Origin: Novosphingobium clariflavum
GTDB lineage: Bacteria > Pseudomonadota > Alphaproteobacteria > Sphingomonadales > Sphingomonadaceae
Assembly (NCBI RefSeq): GCF_026420865.1
Contig: NZ_JAPCWC010000002.1
Coordinates: forward strand, 248,001 to 312,000
Direction: 5' to 3'
Length of the DNA stretch: 64,000 nucleotides
The translations under genes and the position numbers were made by a program. The notes under the pieces were generated by a model, which made no database searches, was not told the DNA's origin, and was given only the letters and a program-made list of their open reading frames with translations. Shown here one piece after another: positions 28,678 to 36,308 of this stretch; position 1 is the first letter of the stretch; the number at the start of each line of letters is the position of its first letter.

Positions 28678-29598
28678 ATGACCCTCACGCTCAGCACCAG
28701 CCTGCCTTTCGACCGCATCGACAGGCCGGAGGAATTCGGCACCATGGAGGCCGTGCACGAGATTGCCCGCACGGTCGAGAAGGCGGGCTTCCACGCCGGC
28801 ACCGTCACCGATCACCCTGCTCCCTCAGCACGCTGGCTGGATGCGGGCGGACACTACGCGCAGGACCCGTTCGTGATGCTGTCGATGCTGGGCGCGGTGA
28901 CCACCAAGCTGCGGCTGCAGACCAACATTCTGGTACTTCCGTACCGCAATCCCTTCGTGGTGGCGCGCGGGGTCTCGTCGCTGGACCACTTCACCAATGG
29001 CCGCGTGATTCTGGGCCTTGGGGCAGGGTACATGAAGGGGGAATACAAGGCGCTGGGCGTCGATTTCGACAGCCGCAACGACCTCATGGACGAGTACATC
29101 ACGGCGATGAAGCTGGCCTGGACGGGCGAAGACTTCACATTCGAGGGCAGCGGATACACCGCGCTGGGCAATCGCATACTGCCGACGCCGGTGCAGAAGC
29201 CGCACCCCCCGCTTCTGGTCGGCGGCAATTCGCGGCGCGCGCTGCGCCGGGCAGCGGAGATGGGCGATGCCTGGCACCCGTTCTTCGTGCCCAAGTCGGT
29301 GACCGACACCGCCCGCACCGCCAATCTGGAGGGTGACGAAGACATCAGCGAGGCCATCGCCTACATGCGCGCGCATGCCGAAAAGATCGGCCGTACCGAG
29401 CCGCCGAAGGTCATCGCGTCCTCGACTTACGCGATCAAGCCAGGCTGGAGCGCGCCGGAAGCGCTGGACCACTTCGCGCACCTCAAGTCGCTGGGCATCG
29501 ATGGCGCCGGGGCAACCGTCCATGCCGATACGCGCGCGGAATATTGCGATCTGGCGCTGAAATTCGGGGAGGATGTGATCGCGAAGATCGATTTCTGA
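28678..29598 (+). CDS. LLM-class F420-dependent oxidoreductase
   Basis: A 306-residue luciferase-like TIM-barrel protein. Characteristic stretches are EIARTVEKAGFHAGTVTDHPAP, AVTTKLRLQTNILVLPYRNP, GRVILGLGAGYMKGEYKALG and the C-terminal HPPLLVGGNSRRALRRAAEM followed by GDAWHP, which matches the F420-using subgroup related to mycobacterial Rv2161c-type proteins. The ATG at 28678 is used; a TTG at 28657 overlapping the SDR stop is possible. As the last gene of the npdG-cofC-SDR operon it is the most likely local consumer of F420H2. The substrate is unknown. Confidence 0.88.
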   Translation: MTLTLSTSLPFDRIDRPEEFGTMEAVHEIARTVEKAGFHAGTVTDHPAPSARWLDAGGHYAQDPFVMLSMLGAVTTKLRLQTNILVLPYRNPFVVARGVSSLDHFTNGRVILGLGAGYMKGEYKALGVDFDSRNDLMDEYITAMKLAWTGEDFTFEGSGYTALGNRILPTPVQKPHPPLLVGGNSRRALRRAAEMGDAWHPFFVPKSVTDTARTANLEGDEDISEAIAYMRAHAEKIGRTEPPKVIASSTYAIKPGWSAPEALDHFAHLKSLGIDGAGATVHADTRAEYCDLALKFGEDVIAKIDF

Positions 29599-29666
29599 CA
29601 GGCAGTGGCTTGCCCGCCCCCCATCGGGATAGACCAGTGGGAGGCCGGGTTGGGGGAGCGGACCGG

Positions 29667-29701
29667 TGCCGCGAAATTCGCTTGTGACGAATTTCGCGGC
29701 A
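29667..29701. terminator. 14-bp perfect hairpin between convergent genes
   Basis: TGCCGCGAAATTCG (29667-29680) pairs perfectly with CGAATTTCGCGGCA (29688-29701) around the loop CTTGTGA. It lies between the end of the F420 operon and the convergent thiE stop. There is no T-run, so a factor-assisted bidirectional terminator or 3' end stabiliser is the best reading. Confidence 0.6.
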
Positions 29702-29706
29702 GCCTC

Positions 29707-30345
29707 TCAGCCCATCGCGCCAGTTATCGCCTCGTGGAAAGCCTTGACCGCAGCGGCCTCATCGCCGTTCCACACCGCACCCGACACCGCAAGGAAATCG
29801 GCCCCGGCCTTTACCAGCGGCGCACAGTTTTCAGGCGTGATGCCGCCGATGGCAACGCAGGGAATTTCGAAGATCGACTGCCACCATTCCAGCAGGTCGA
29901 GCCCAGCCATGTGCTTCACGTCCTTGGTGGTCGTGGGGAAATAGGCACCGAAGGCCACATAGTCCGCGCCCTCTTCGCCCGCGTCCATCGCAAGATGACG
30001 GCTGTTGTTGCAGGTCACGCCGATCTGCGCGTCGCGGCCAAGCGCCTTGCGCGCTTCCTCGACCGAGCCGTCCTCCTGCCCCAGATGCACGCCGTCCGCG
30101 CCGAGGCGCTTTGCCAGGCTGGTGGAATCGTTGACGATGAAGGCCACATCGCGATCCCCGCAGATCTTCTGCAGCGGCTCGGCAAGGCGTGCCGCCTCGT
30201 GCTGGTCCACGTTCTTGACGCGGAACTGGAACGCCGCCACCGGCGCGGCATCGAGCGCGCGGGACAGGCGGTCAGGGAAAGCGCCGGTCACATCGAGCGG
30301 CGAAATCAGGTAAAGCTGCGTCGGTTCGCGTTCAATCTCTTCCAT
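29707..30345 (-). CDS. thiE: Thiamine phosphate synthase ThiE
   Basis: A 212-residue TIM-barrel enzyme that joins the thiazole and pyrimidine phosphates to give thiamine monophosphate. Motifs are FQFRVK (position of the usual QLRxK), FIVNDSTSLAKRLGADGVHLGQED and IGVTCNNSRHLAMDAGEEGADYVAFGA, then PTTTK and the phosphate-binding VAIGGITPENC. The Shine-Dalgarno sequence is weak. It is downstream of the small membrane protein on the same strand, and the class I aldolase lies further upstream in the same direction. No TPP riboswitch is visible before it. Confidence 0.92.
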   Translation of the reverse strand: MEEIEREPTQLYLISPLDVTGAFPDRLSRALDAAPVAAFQFRVKNVDQHEAARLAEPLQKICGDRDVAFIVNDSTSLAKRLGADGVHLGQEDGSVEEARKALGRDAQIGVTCNNSRHLAMDAGEEGADYVAFGAYFPTTTKDVKHMAGLDLLEWWQSIFEIPCVAIGGITPENCAPLVKAGADFLAVSGAVWNGDEAAAVKAFHEAITGAMG

Positions 30346-30372
30346 AAGCGCGCACCTAGCCGTTCGCGAGGC

Positions 30373-30927
30373 TCAGGAAAAGACTTCGTCTTCGAACAAG
30401 GCGTCCTCGGCCTCACGATTGGAACCCGTAAGCGCGGCATGGGCGAACACCAGGATCGCAAGGCGCATCGTCGCATGAAGCGCCTCGGTGGCGGTCTCGA
30501 GGTTCCAGTCCGCCGCGCTCACCGCCTGATAGATGGCATCGAACGCCGCGGCGCCGACCGCGCCGACCAGCACGCCCAGCAGTATTCTCGAAGGGCGCCA
30601 GACCAGGCAGACCGCAAAGGCGAGCACTGCCAGGATGCCGATGACAGTTGCCGGCGGCACGCCGCCTGCCGCCCCCGCATCAAAGCCGAGCCATGCCGCT
30701 TCCGCGACCAGCAAGGCGAGCGCGCGGCGCAACATCGGATCGAGCCGGGGCCGTAGCCGCGCGATCACGCTTGTCGCCAGCAGGGCACAGAAAACGGGTG
30801 GCATTACCACCTGCCGGACGGACATGGGCAGCAGCGAGAGAAGGATGTAACTCGCTGCCAGATAGGCGACCCAGAGCTTGAGCCAACCATCGACGCCCCG
30901 CCAGGACTTGAGAATTTTCATCGTCAT
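30373..30927 (-). CDS. Hypothetical multi-pass membrane protein
   Basis: A protein of about 184 residues with five or so hydrophobic segments: WVAYLAASYILLSLLPM, VVMPPVFCALLATSVIA, LALLVAEAAWLGFDAG, VIGILAVLAFAVCLV and ILLGVLVGAVGAAAFDA. A final amphipathic helix with LHATMRLAILVFAHAAL follows, and the tail is acidic. I do not recognise a family. The start is ATG 30927 or 30921 with weak ribosome-binding sequence. It is 27 nt from thiE on the same strand, so the two may be co-transcribed. Confidence 0.65.
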   Translation of the reverse strand: MTMKILKSWRGVDGWLKLWVAYLAASYILLSLLPMSVRQVVMPPVFCALLATSVIARLRPRLDPMLRRALALLVAEAAWLGFDAGAAGGVPPATVIGILAVLAFAVCLVWRPSRILLGVLVGAVGAAAFDAIYQAVSAADWNLETATEALHATMRLAILVFAHAALTGSNREAEDALFEDEVFS

Positions 30928-31067
30928 ACCACTTGCTGTGCCCATCCCTACCCGCCCCGGTGCGGCAGGCAAAGCCCGTTTCGTTCGGGAGAGGTTCAGG
31001 CGCTGCCGATAGGTTGCGCCGGCAAGCACCCGGAACCCGGGGCTGCTTCCAGCTATAAGGGAGGAAC

Positions 31068-31661
31068 ATGAAACGACGCGCCCCGCCGCCCGCCCTTTCC
31101 TCCGCGCTCGCACAGACCCTGGCGCTCGCCGCGCTGGCCCTGGCGACAAGCGGTTGCCGGATCATCCCCGAAAGCGCCGGAATGCCTCCGTCCGCGCCGA
31201 TGCAGGCACCGCATTCGTCCTATCGCCCGGCTCCTCCCGATGCCCCCTCGCCTCCTGCCCGCCCGCAGCGCCCGGCGCCCATGCCTGAGCAGGCCACCCC
31301 GCCGCCCGCACCGCCGCCCGGCGAATTGCCTGCCTCGCGTCCCTACAACGGCCCGCCCCTCGCCTATACCCGCATCGGCGAGACGGTTTCCGTCGATGGC
31401 CCCAGGGTCACCCCGCTCTCGCTGATCGAAGACAGCCGCTGTCCGCGAGGTGTGCAGTGCATCCAGGCCGGGCGCCTGAGGCTTCGCGTACGCATCGATC
31501 TCGGCTCGGGTTCGCACAAGATCGACATGACGCTCGGACAGCCGGTGCAAGTCGCCGACGGCAGCCTGACCTTGCTGGCCGCAAGTCCGACGCCGGTTGC
31601 AGGCTCCAAGCCGGCCCCGCTCGCCTACCAGTTCGGTTTTCGCTTCATGGGCGGCCTCTGA
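31068..31661 (+). CDS. Proline-rich lipoprotein, function unknown
   Basis: A 197-residue exported protein. The first 30 residues form a lipoprotein signal (LALAALALATSGC, lipobox TSGC, lipidated Cys29 or 30). A Pro/Ala-rich linker follows to about residue 95, which could span the periplasm or peptidoglycan. The C-terminal domain of about 100 residues carries two close cysteines in EDSRCPRGVQCIQAGRLRLRV, a pattern of small secreted domains with a likely disulfide. GGGAGG precedes the ATG. It is the only rightward gene between thiE and the aldolase and ends in a shared terminator. Confidence 0.7.
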   Translation: MKRRAPPPALSSALAQTLALAALALATSGCRIIPESAGMPPSAPMQAPHSSYRPAPPDAPSPPARPQRPAPMPEQATPPPAPPPGELPASRPYNGPPLAYTRIGETVSVDGPRVTPLSLIEDSRCPRGVQCIQAGRLRLRVRIDLGSGSHKIDMTLGQPVQVADGSLTLLAASPTPVAGSKPAPLAYQFGFRFMGGL

Positions 31662-31670
31662 AACAAGAAA

Positions 31671-31702
31671 GAGCGGCGCCTTGCGGCACCGCCCTTTCCT
31701 TT
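31671..31702. terminator. Bidirectional intrinsic terminator
   Basis: The stem GAGCGGCGCC/GGCACCGCCC (31671-31680 with 31685-31694, tetraloop TTGC) has two imperfect positions. It is followed by TTTCCTTT on the plus strand and TCTTTCTTGTTT on the minus strand, so it can end both the lipoprotein transcript and the leftward aldolase transcript. Confidence 0.75.
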
Positions 31703-31718
31703 CGCGTGATCCGGACGA

Positions 31719-32630
31719 TCAGACTGCCGCAGCAGCGTCCGCCTTCTGGGTCGAGCCCTTGAAGATCTCGTCGATCGCTTCGCCGAGCGCGGCATCGAAC
31801 TGGGCATCGCTCATCTGCGCGCGCAGGTCCTGCAGCAGCGCGCGGCTGAAGCTGGCGATGATGCCCTTGTTCTTCGCCAGCTCGACGCAGGCCTCGGGAC
31901 GTTCGTAGCCGCCCGAGAGCGCAACGACGCGCAGCACCTTGGGGTGGGTGACCAGCGGATCGAACGTGCCCGGCACGATCGGCAGCGAGAGCTTGAGCAT
32001 GACCTTCTGCCCTTCGGGCAGTTCATCGAGGTTCTTGAGAAGCTCGGCGAGCAGGATCTGGTCACACTCGGCGCGGGTGGCGCTCTTGATGTTCACCTCG
32101 GGCTCGACGATCGGCATCATGCCATGCGAGAGCACCTGCTTGCCGATCTCGAACTGCTGCCTGACGACGGCGGCGATGCCCTCGGCGTTGGCCGAGTTGA
32201 TCACCGAACGCTCCTTGGTGCCGAACACGCCCAGCGCCTTCGAACGCTCCAGCAGCGCATCGAGCGTCGGCATCGGCTTCATCAGCTGCACGCCGTTCAC
32301 TTCGTCCTCAAGGCCCTTGTCGACCTTGATGAACGGCACCACGCCCTTGGCGATCAGCGCCTGCGGGGTGGGAACGCCGTTTACTTCGCCGTCCATGGTG
32401 CGTTCGAACAGGATCGCGCCGAGAACCTTTTCGCCGGTGAACACGGGCGAGGAAATGATACGGGCGCGCATCTGGTGGATCAGGCCGAACATCTCTTCTT
32501 CGGTCGACCAGGCGCCTTCCTCGATGCCGTAGCCCTTGAGCGCCTTGGGGGTCGAACCGCCGCTCTGGTCAAGCGCGGCGATGAAGCCGTTTCCGCCGGC
32601 GATCTTGGCCGTCATCTCAGAAAATTCCAT
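31719..32630 (-). CDS. fda: Fructose-bisphosphate aldolase, class I
   Basis: A 303-residue Schiff-base aldolase that splits fructose 1,6-bisphosphate to triose phosphates. It opens MEFSEMTAKIAGGNGFIAAL with DQSGGSTPKALKGYGI next, and has FIKVDKGL, MPIVEPEVNI and VMLKLSLP (Lys of the Schiff base region). Length and start match bacterial class I enzymes such as that of Staphylococcus, not the zinc-dependent class II type. GGAGGAG lies 7 nt before the ATG. It belongs to the leftward tkt-gap-pgk gene group, but an acyltransferase gene separates it from pgk. Confidence 0.93.
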   Translation of the reverse strand: MEFSEMTAKIAGGNGFIAALDQSGGSTPKALKGYGIEEGAWSTEEEMFGLIHQMRARIISSPVFTGEKVLGAILFERTMDGEVNGVPTPQALIAKGVVPFIKVDKGLEDEVNGVQLMKPMPTLDALLERSKALGVFGTKERSVINSANAEGIAAVVRQQFEIGKQVLSHGMMPIVEPEVNIKSATRAECDQILLAELLKNLDELPEGQKVMLKLSLPIVPGTFDPLVTHPKVLRVVALSGGYERPEACVELAKNKGIIASFSRALLQDLRAQMSDAQFDAALGEAIDEIFKGSTQKADAAAAV

Positions 32631-32684
32631 GGGTTTCTCCTCCTAGATTTGCCCCGGCGAGCCGGAGCGAAACGGTTGCGCGCC

Positions 32685-33797
32685 CTAAGGCAGCGCGGCG
32701 TGACGCAGGCGCTGCGCCTTTTCGCGGCGGCGCAGGACGCCGCTCAGCAGAGTGCGGGCCGGTACGTCGATCCAGCGCACACAAAGCCAGGCAATGGCAA
32801 GGCACGCGCCCAGAAAGACAAATGCCATTAACACGGCATTGTAGTGCAGATCGTCCTTGAAGTAACGCATCGGCTCGATCACCGCCCAGTGCACCGCATA
32901 GAGCGCAAAGGACACCTCGCCCACGAACCAGGCGATGCGTGCAAAACGGCGCGAGGGCTCGAAGCGCGAGCCGCACCAGACCAGCAGCGGCGAGACGAGC
33001 AGCGCACAGGCAAGGTCGTAGGCGGTTGCCGAGAGGAACTGCGGATCGGCCATCAGCATCGCGGCAATGGCCACGAGACAGGCCACCCCCACCCAGGACG
33101 ACGGACGATGTTCGGGCTGCGGCATGCGGGCGATCAGCATGCCGATCCCGAACGAATAGAGCGTGCGGGCAAGCGCGATCGGCCACTCGTGCCAGACCGC
33201 GCCGATATTGCCCGATCCGTTATCCACGACCGCCGGCACGAACCACCATGCCGAAAGCGCGCAGACCAGCGCGATGCCGACGCGCGGCAGGCGGAACAGC
33301 AGCACGATCATGAGGAAGTTGGCGACCAGTTCGTAGAACAGCGACCAGGCCGGCACGTTCAGCGGAAACAGCGTGTTGGTCAGCGGCGACGGCAGCATCG
33401 CGGCATTGATGCCGGTGCTGATCAGGATGGTCCTGAGGCTCAGCGAGGTATCGCCGCCGCTGTGCAGACGCGCAAGGCCCACGACCGTCGTCAGGGCCAC
33501 GCCGACAAGGAACAGCGGATAGAGGCGGACCAGACGCTTCAGCATGAACTCGCCGGTGCCCATGCCCGCCTGCCAGCGCGGCAGGTAGCTGGTGGCAAGC
33601 ACGAAGCCCGAAAGCGCGAAGAAGAAGTCCACCGCGACGTAGCCGTGCGGGGCCTGCGAGATGTTGAAATGGAACAGCGCGACGGCAAGCGCGGCAATCC
33701 CGCGCATGCCGTCGAGCGTTACATAGCGGCCGTGCCAAGGCGGGCGCGGGCCTTGCCAGGCCCGGGCAGCGTCGGAAACCGAAGCAGGTCCGTTCAT
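32685..33797 (-). CDS. Acyltransferase 3 family membrane protein (OafA/YrhL-like)
   Basis: A 370-residue integral membrane O-acyltransferase with about ten hydrophobic helices. The family opening TLDGMRGIAALAVALFHFN has the Arg-Gly pair and the catalytic-type His of HFN, followed by VDFFFALSGFVLA and RLVRLYPLFL. Such enzymes acetylate or succinylate exported polysaccharide or lipid glycans. The ATG at 33797 is used because the open frame upstream is Arg-rich and unlike the family. It sits between pgk (24 nt upstream) and the aldolase on the same strand, an odd place for a surface-modification gene in a glycolytic operon. Confidence 0.88.
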   Translation of the reverse strand: MNGPASVSDAARAWQGPRPPWHGRYVTLDGMRGIAALAVALFHFNISQAPHGYVAVDFFFALSGFVLATSYLPRWQAGMGTGEFMLKRLVRLYPLFLVGVALTTVVGLARLHSGGDTSLSLRTILISTGINAAMLPSPLTNTLFPLNVPAWSLFYELVANFLMIVLLFRLPRVGIALVCALSAWWFVPAVVDNGSGNIGAVWHEWPIALARTLYSFGIGMLIARMPQPEHRPSSWVGVACLVAIAAMLMADPQFLSATAYDLACALLVSPLLVWCGSRFEPSRRFARIAWFVGEVSFALYAVHWAVIEPMRYFKDDLHYNAVLMAFVFLGACLAIAWLCVRWIDVPARTLLSGVLRRREKAQRLRHAALP

Positions 33798-33820
33798 GCG
33801 CGCCGCCCCGCCCTGTCCTA

Positions 33821-35020
33821 TCAGGCTTCGAGCGCTGCCACGCCGGGCAGTTCGCGACCTTCCATCCACTCCAGGAAGGCACCACCCGCCGTGGAGATAT
33901 ACGAGAAGTCTTCCGCCACGCCCGCATGGTGAAGCGCGGCAACGGTATCGCCGCCACCAGCCACCGAGGTCAGCGAGCCTTCGCGGGTCAGCGCGGCCGC
34001 CGTCCTGGCCAGAGCCACGGTGGCGGCATCGAACGGCACCGTCTCGAAGGCACCGAGCGGACCGTTCCACACCACCGTGCGGCAGGTCTTGAGCACGTCA
34101 CCAAGCGCCTCGACCGCAAGCGGGCCGACGTCGAGGATCATTTCGTCGGCAGCCACTTCGTGGACGTTGCAGGTGCGCAGGCTGGGCGGATTGGCGGCGA
34201 ATTCCTTCGACACCACCACTTCGTAGGGCAGGTGCACGGTGCAGCCCGACTGATCGGCGGTGTCGAGAATCTCGTTCGCTGTCCCGGTCAGGTCATGCTC
34301 GCAGAGCGACTTGCCCACGTCCACGCCCTTGGCGGCCAGGAACGTGTTGGCCATGCCGCCGCCGATGATCAGGTGATCGACCTGGGTGACGAGGTGCTTG
34401 AGCACGTCGAGCTTCGACGAGACCTTGGCACCGCCGACCACGGCCGCGACCGGCTTTTCCGGTGCGCCGAGCGCCTTTTCCAGCGCTTCCAGTTCAGCCT
34501 GCATCGAACGCCCGGCATAGGCGGGCAACACGCGGGCGAGACCCTCGGTGCTGGCGTGGGCGCGGTGGGCAGCGGAGAAGGCGTCGTTGACGTAGAAATC
34601 GCCGTTGGCGGCAATCGCGGCAGCGAGTTCGGCCTCGTTCTTTTCCTCACCCTTCCAGAACCGGGTGTTCTCGAGGATCGCGATGTCGCCCGCGCGCAGG
34701 ATGCCGACGGCCTGCTTGACCACGTCGCCCGCCACTTCCGGCACGAACATCACTTCCTTGCCGAGCACCTTCTCGACCGCGCCGACCACCATCGACAGCG
34801 ACATGCTGGGCACGCGCTCACCCTTGGGACGGCCGAAGTGGGCGAGCAGCAGAACCTTGGCGCCCTTCTCGGCGAGCTGCAGGATCGTCGGCGCGGCAGC
34901 GCGGATGCGGGTATCGTCGGTGACGACGCCGTCGTTCATCGGCACGTTGAAATCGACGCGCACCAGCGCGACCTTTCCGGTCACGTCACCAAGGTCATCA
35001 AGGGTCTTGAAAGCGCTCAT
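33821..35020 (-). CDS. pgk: Phosphoglycerate kinase
   Basis: A 399-residue enzyme interconverting 1,3-bisphosphoglycerate and 3-phosphoglycerate with ADP/ATP. Motifs are [13 protein letters not shown] (substrate domain), [54 protein letters not shown] and the C-terminal [12 protein letters not shown]. Length is standard. It is third in the leftward series tkt-gap-pgk, separated from gap by 264 bp that contain a strong hairpin. Confidence 0.97.
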   Translation of the reverse strand: MSAFKTLDDLGDVTGKVALVRVDFNVPMNDGVVTDDTRIRAAAPTILQLAEKGAKVLLLAHFGRPKGERVPSMSLSMVVGAVEKVLGKEVMFVPEVAGDVVKQAVGILRAGDIAILENTRFWKGEEKNEAELAAAIAANGDFYVNDAFSAAHRAHASTEGLARVLPAYAGRSMQAELEALEKALGAPEKPVAAVVGGAKVSSKLDVLKHLVTQVDHLIIGGGMANTFLAAKGVDVGKSLCEHDLTGTANEILDTADQSGCTVHLPYEVVVSKEFAANPPSLRTCNVHEVAADEMILDVGPLAVEALGDVLKTCRTVVWNGPLGAFETVPFDAATVALARTAAALTREGSLTSVAGGGDTVAALHHAGVAEDFSYISTAGGAFLEWMEGRELPGVAALEA

Positions 35021-35155
35021 CGTTCGGTCCTTGTCTCGTCACCCAAGGCGGCGCGCCATTACAGGCGCACCGTCGGAATATCTTGTTCGCAGTCTATACG
35101 GCCCTGACCGCCCTGACGACGCCGCGCAGCGGGCACCGGACGATCCTGCCGGATG

Positions 35156-35200
35156 CACTGCGCCGCGAAAGTCCCATACCGGACTTCCGCGGCGACAGTG
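35156..35200. repeat. Long near-perfect hairpin between gap and pgk
   Basis: CGCCGCGAAAGTCC (35161-35174) pairs with GGACTTCCGCGGCG (35181-35194) with one mismatch and loop CATACC. CACTG/CAGTG (35156-35160 with 35196-35200) extends the stem to about 19 bp with a single bulged base. No T-run follows on either strand. In the gap-pgk transcript it could be a partial terminator, a processing or stabilising element, or a dispersed repeat. Confidence 0.65.
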
Positions 35201-35284
35201 GTGGGGGCGGACCGCCCGCCACCGGCATCAATGCGGCTTCTCCACCGCTTGACGCCGCCGGGGCGATCCACCGCCAGCAAGCCC

Positions 35285-36292
35285 TCAGAGCAGGCCCGCC
35301 ATGACACCGGCGGTGTCGATCATGCGGTTGGAGAAGCCCCACTCGTTGTCGTACCACGACAGGACGCGGACCAGCTTGCCTTCGAGGACCGCCGTTTCCA
35401 GGCTGTCGATCGTCGACGAGTGGGCGTCGTGGTTGAAGTCGATCGAGACCAGCGGCTCTTCGGTGTAACCGAGCACGCCCTTGAGTTCGCCCTCGGCCGC
35501 TTCCTTGAGCAGCGCGTTGACTTCCTCGGCGGTGGTGTCGCGCTTGGGCACGAAGGTGAGGTCGACGACCGAGACGTTCGGGGTCGGCACGCGGATCGAC
35601 GAACCGTCGAGCTTGCCCTTGAGGTCGGGAAGAACGAGACCCACGGCCACGGCGGCGCCGGTGCTGGTGGGGATCATGTTCATCGCGGCGGCACGGGCGC
35701 GGCGCGGATCCTTGTGGATCTGGTCGAGGATCTTCTGATCGTTGGTGTACGAGTGGATCGTGGTCATCAGACCGCGCTCGATACCGATCTTCTCGTTCAG
35801 CACCTTGGCGAAGGGCGCCAGGCAGTTGGTGGTGCACGAGGCGTTCGACACGACGACGTGATCGGCGGTCAGTTCCTTGTGGTTCACGCCGTAGACGACG
35901 GTGAGGTCCACGCCCTTGGCCGGAGCCGAGACGAGCACGCGCTTTGCGCCCGCGTCGATGTGCTTGCCGGCGCTCGCCTTGTCGGTGAAGAAGCCGGTGC
36001 ATTCGAGCACGATGTCGATGCCCTGCGCGGCGTGCGGCAGGTTCGCGGGATCGCGCTCTGCCGTCACGTGGATGCGCTTGCCGTTCACGACGAGATCCGT
36101 GCCGTCGACTTCCACGGTGCCTTCGAAGGTGCCGTGGACGCTGTCACGCTTGAACAGGAGGGCATTGGCCTGAGCATCGGCCAGGTCGTTGATCGACACC
36201 AGCTCGAGGTCATGGTCGGTGCGTTCGAGAATGGCGCGAGCGACATTGCGCCCGATACGTCCGAAACCGTTGATCGCAACCTTGGTCGCCAT
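35285..36292 (-). CDS. gap: Glyceraldehyde-3-phosphate dehydrogenase, type I
   Basis: A 335-residue NAD-type [13 protein letters not shown] (8-15) is the Rossmann loop, catalytic Cys153 lies in SNASCTTNC, and the C-terminal [13 protein letters not shown] is intact. It oxidises glyceraldehyde 3-phosphate to 1,3-bisphosphoglycerate. It follows transketolase by 16 nt on the same strand, an arrangement common in Alphaproteobacteria. The sequence [15 protein letters not shown] and the absence of any Calvin-cycle gene nearby suggest a general glycolytic or gluconeogenic role. Confidence 0.97.
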   Translation of the reverse strand: MATKVAINGFGRIGRNVARAILERTDHDLELVSINDLADAQANALLFKRDSVHGTFEGTVEVDGTDLVVNGKRIHVTAERDPANLPHAAQGIDIVLECTGFFTDKASAGKHIDAGAKRVLVSAPAKGVDLTVVYGVNHKELTADHVVVSNASCTTNCLAPFAKVLNEKIGIERGLMTTIHSYTNDQKILDQIHKDPRRARAAAMNMIPTSTGAAVAVGLVLPDLKGKLDGSSIRVPTPNVSVVDLTFVPKRDTTAEEVNALLKEAAEGELKGVLGYTEEPLVSIDFNHDAHSSTIDSLETAVLEGKLVRVLSWYDNEWGFSNRMIDTAGVMAGLL

Positions 36293-36308
36293 TGGTAAAT
36301 TCTCCTGT

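Noticed and set aside
30346..30372. TPP riboswitch before thiE
   Set aside because: Only 27 nt separate thiE from the gene before it and no THI-box wording is present there or further upstream.
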